Positions 60,626 through 64,000 of a stretch of DNA of 64,000 nt are shown here, in pieces. The stretch is from Thysanoteuthis rhombus (lineage: Eukaryota > Mollusca > Cephalopoda > Oegopsida > Thysanoteuthidae): positions 54,502,910 to 54,566,909 of the forward strand of contig OY735213.1 in assembly GCA_963457665.1 (NCBI GenBank). The letters run 5' to 3'. The notes under the pieces were generated by a model, which saw nothing but the letters and a program-made list of their open reading frames with translations, was not told where the DNA came from and ran no database searches. Made by a program: the position numbers and the translations under genes. The stretch's first letter is position 1. Every line of letters begins with the position of its first letter.

Positions 60626-61215
60626 TGTTGCCAACTCAAATTTGATTTTTCTGTTTAAAACTGTTCATAAAATTGGCTAAAATTGGCTCAATCTTTTTCC
60701 GCTTTCAGCTAACTTTATGACTAGATATGTCATATACTCATTTAGAGCCCAATTATGAAATACAAAATAGTTATATATACTGAAATTCCAGTTCAAATAA
60801 TTAATTCAAATTGTATGTTCACTTTTATTAGATTTACCAGACTTTTAGTAGATTTGCCAAAATAAATTTTAGTATCTGACTTCAAAAATATTCTCAAAGC
60901 AAAATTTTCAATTGAAAATTGATTTATTGATCTGACGTAAAAAATCATGAAAAAATATTTTTCCTATGTTGTTTGATTTGCTTTGATTACTCAATTAAAA
61001 TGGCTGAAAACGGCTACATCTTTCCCATTTCCAGCTAACTTTATGGCTAAAAAAGTATATGTTTTGAATTAGCTATAAAATAAAATTGAATTGGTTAATT
61101 ATTTTTCTGAAATGACAGGATTTTTTACTATCTGCTAACACAGATTTTCAACTAGATAGTGGCAAAAGCTGTTAGATCTGGCTGGAAAATGGCTGATTTG
61201 GCATTCCTTGAGGTG
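60626..61215 (+). repeat. Internally duplicated 'GTTGCCAAC' repeat
   Basis: Two related segments about 345 bp apart: AAATTGGCTCAATCTTTTTC, CAGCTAACTTTATGACTA (60680..60724) and AAAACGGCTACATCTTTCCC, CAGCTAACTTTATGGCTA (61008..61050). The block starts at TGTGTTGCCAACTC, a motif that recurs in several other old repeats of this window. Confidence 0.55.
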
Positions 61216-61244
61216 CCATTGTATATAGATAATGGGGGAATATT

Positions 61245-61582
61245 GTAGCTAGAGGGCTGAAAATTTAAATATTTACTCCTTTGGTTTCAAAAGAAAAGTT
61301 TTTTTTTGTTTTTTAAAAATCCCTCCCACCTACAATGGTTCAATTTGCAATGTAAGCTTATGCTAAATTGATCCCTTAGTTTGTATTCGGCAGCATTCAC
61401 GCTTGTGTTCTGAAAATTCAGATTTTTCTGAGAGATCACTGCCTAACAAAATACAAGATAAGAAAATTATTCATTGATCACCTCTTTTTTCAATTTCTCA
61501 ATCAGTCACCGCCAACACAGCATGCTGCCAAAAGATATTGGTTACGTAATGGTCTCTACTGAATGACTAACCAGACCGGTTC
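61245..61582 (+). repeat. Family A, lacking the first 100 bp
   Basis: TAGCTAGAGGGCTGAAAATT, AATATTTACTCCTTTGG, GGTTCAATTTGCAATGTAAG, TTATGCTAAATTGATCCCTT, AGTTTGTATTCGGCAGCATT, AACACAGCATGCTGCCAAAA and TGAATGACTAACCAGACC in order. One of the best copies. Confidence 0.8.
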
Positions 61583-62074
61583 TCCTTTCCTGTTTCTTCT
61601 GATACATTCTGGAGTTTATCTTTGTCTCTAACTTTGTATTCTCAGCAATCGTCTTTCATTGACAAGAAATTTTTGTTGGCTGGCTGTTCGCAGAGATATC
61701 TGGGTATTTGAACAACAAGTTCTTGAAAGATGAACCCAACTAGTCAGATTCACAATATATATTTATAGAATTCTTGAAGACTGGCTGTTTACAGATATCA
61801 GTAATGGTTTGGGAAAAATCTTATTAAAATTCAAAAGAACTATTATTTGCTTTCAAATCACTGTAACGCCACGCATTGCCTGCCCAAGCAACCAACCAAG
61901 TAGGCTACAGATTCTTCTCTCTTCGCTTGTATATGTCTGATAGTGTGTGTGTTTGTGTCTGTGTCCGGGCACTCATGGCCACATTTTGGGGGCTACAACC
62001 TTGAAAATTTGTATAATTACACCACTAGGCACCCACTGAAAATGATTTCTTTGTCTCTTCAAAAAATGCATCCT
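61583..62074. other. No recognisable feature
   Basis: Includes a short GTGTGTGTTTGTGTCTGTGT patch at 61945..61965; otherwise unremarkable. Confidence 0.5.
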
Positions 62075-62502
62075 CATGGGGCTGAAAGATGAAACCTAAC
62101 CAAGAGACCCGCAAACTGAGAAGCATGCAATGTGTGCATGGGAGGATCATGCTCAACCTCACATGGATAGATCACAAGACATCACGGTTTATCAGGAAGA
62201 AAACGGGTGTTCGTGACATCATAGAAACTATTAGAAAACTCAAATGGCAGACAACCGATGGACATCACAACTCACAACATGGATCCCCAGAGATCAAATG
62301 CAAAGCTGAGGCTGGCAGAATATAAGATTGAGAGATGAACTAGACAAATTAAGAAAATACTGGCTCGGTGATGCCCATGACAGAGAAATGTGGCAGATCC
62401 TGGGGAAGGTCTATATCCAACTAAGGTCTATGTCAAATGACGGACATTAAAAAACTGATGACAATGACTATGACTATGACTATGATGATGATGATGATGA
62501 TT
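62075..62502 (+). mobile_element. RTE-like LINE 3' end with long GAT-type tail
   Basis: Frames encode RIMLNLTWIDHKTSRFIRKK and GVRDIIETIRKLKWQ; the KLKWQWAGH part is cut by a small deletion. The noncoding end (AAATACTGGCTCGGTGATGC, TGGGGAAGGTCTATATCCAA, with a partial repeat of GGTCTATGTCAAA) and a GACTATGACTATGATGATGA tail (62465..62502) follow. Confidence 0.87.
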
Positions 62503-62639
62503 TTGGATGAACAATGCCTAAATCTTATGCTTGTATTTCTTTGGATAATTTTAGATAAAAGATCTTTTTTTAAAGATTTTTTCAGATAGTTAATTTCTGT
62601 ACATGCGCAAACTACATTGATTCATTCAAACGGATATAC

Positions 62640-63045
62640 CTATAATAGTCAGAAGCAGTCTATTATCTGTGATATCTAATCTAGTGAAAGATTACTATTA
62701 GTTTACTAAAAGTATATTATTATTGTTTAATGTAGCATAAGTACACCATTAGGATATCATTAGAAGTATATCATTAGTGTATTGTCATTAGCATTTAGTG
62801 TAGTATAAAAACATCATTACTGTATTATAAGAGCATTATTGGTGGTATTTGATGTATTCTCTATGTATTATTAGTGGTATTTAGTGTGTTATCAGTGTAT
62901 AATTACTATATTATCAATTATTGCATTATCAGTGTTGTATGAGTATATCATTTGTATATCATCAGTACATTACTGGTGGCATTCAGTATAATAGCAGTGT
63001 ACTATACGTGTAATACCAGTGCATTATTAGTGGTACATAGAGGGA
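62640..63045 (+). repeat. Degenerate tandem repeat, ATTA(G/T)TG-based
   Basis: About 400 bp built from variants of TATTATTAGTGGTATTTAGT and ATCATTAGTGTATTGTCATT. Period is not constant (roughly 10-25 bp), so it is a cryptic minisatellite rather than a clean array. Confidence 0.65.
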
Positions 63046-63202
63046 TGAAACACTGTCATCCTATTCAAATTTAAGTTTAAATGATTTGCGATAATATTTT
63101 CTAGTACATAAGATTGTCCTGTGCAGTAATATCATAATATCTTTATTTACATAATGAATTATATGTTCTGGTGGCACCATTGCTGCTGCCAACGTACAAA
63201 CA

Positions 63203-63226
63203 AATATATATATATATAGAGAGAGG
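63203..63226. repeat. (AT)n-(GA)n microsatellite
   Basis: Short ATATATATATATATAGAGAGAG run. Confidence 0.9.
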
Positions 63227-64000
63227 TTAATCAGTCCTTCTACTGCCAGCAGCCGGCAAACTTTTTTCTGGTCTACTTTAGTCTTATCTGCTACTTTGGT
63301 GACCAACCTCTGGTCCCCTATTTAAAGGCAAAGGTCCCTCTTCTATTGCTATCTATTTTACTGAATTAACTTATCCTCTTCTTTCACCTGATACTGGAAC
63401 TAAATGATTGGCTACCCTTTTTTCTTCTATTTTCCTCCTGCTTTCTTTCATTTCTCATGTGATACACTTACTGTCCATCTTTTTTATATCTGCATTAGAA
63501 TCCTTAGACACCGGGGAGGAGGCCTTTTTTTTATCAAGCCCTTTTCACTTTCTTTCTCCTAATGACTTTTTAATTAAGTGGCTGTGCTGGCTTATCTATC
63601 CGCAGGGAAGGGGGTTTCAAAGCGCCCAAGCTTTATCTTGTCGATAAATCTACTTAAAAAGTCTCTATCAGCTTTTTTTGTGCAGATGAAAAGGGTTACT
63701 CTGTAACTTATCTTTGATCAAGTTTTAAGTATACTTCACATAAATGATTTTGGATCCCAAATTATAGAAATAGGCAGATTTAGTTGTATTTATGCAAGAA
63801 CATTTTTATTTAAAAACAAATTGTGGCAAGTGGTTATTGTTTAGGTAATCTGTCAATCAAAAAGAGACAACCGATTTGCTCTTTGACTGAAAAGTTTGCT
63901 TGAGTAAGCTAAAGATCGCTTAGCACTGTTACATATCATTAATAACAATAACAGAGAATTGACTAGATCAATAATTGCAATAATTTTCAATGCATAGTAA
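63227..64000. other. No recognisable feature
   Basis: Pyrimidine-rich stretch at 63360..63560 with a 79-codon open frame of Phe/Leu/Ser-rich composition, as expected for a TC-rich strand. Nothing else identifiable to the window edge. Confidence 0.45.

Overview
The window looks like a piece of a large, AT-rich, repeat-laden animal nuclear genome, most likely a lophotrochozoan and possibly a cephalopod mollusc. That is an inference from three things seen here: one clear exon of an animal EHD-family endocytic ATPase with a canonical splice donor; many 5'-truncated non-LTR retrotransposon ends carrying GAT-type trinucleotide tails; and a very heavy load of (AT)n, (CT)n, (ATCT)n and (GAT)n microsatellites. 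Nothing prokaryotic was seen: no operons, no CRISPR array, no tRNA or rRNA gene.

Layout. From 1 to 32144 lies what I read as the first intron of the EHD gene, which is transcribed leftwards. It is mostly unannotatable AT-rich DNA with old dispersed repeats, RTE-like LINE 3' ends, a tRNA-derived SINE present in opposed copies, and an inverted repeat. The first coding exon of the EHD gene is at 32145..32622 on the minus strand. It encodes the N-terminal helical region and the start of the dynamin-type G domain (P-loop, switch I and DTPG). I did not recognise exon 2 in the 32 kb to the left, so intron 1 probably runs past the window edge. To the right of the exon are the presumed 5' leader and upstream region, with two perfect splice donors and a 110-bp (CT)n tract. 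About 6.4 kb further right, on the plus strand, 38994..39138 has the shape of a terminal coding exon (acceptor, 47 codons, stop, AATAAA 187 bp after the stop). I do not recognise its product.

From about 37.7 kb to the right edge the sequence is dominated by mobile-element debris. It holds RTE-like reverse-transcriptase fragments, a CR1/L2-like reverse-transcriptase C-terminus, an internally deleted mariner with one good terminal inverted repeat, and two dispersed repeat families of unknown class. Those two are called here family A (about 360-400 bp) and family B (a 5' head module). They share a 3' half and are repeatedly joined to LINE ends. Long microsatellites lie between these elements.

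There is only one confident host gene, so no pathway can be assembled. The window is most informative about repeat biology: strand bias of LINE ends, recurrent LINE/family A junctions, a twin-priming-like inversion, and microsatellites that appear to start from retrotransposon tails. All family assignments are by eye; no database search was possible.
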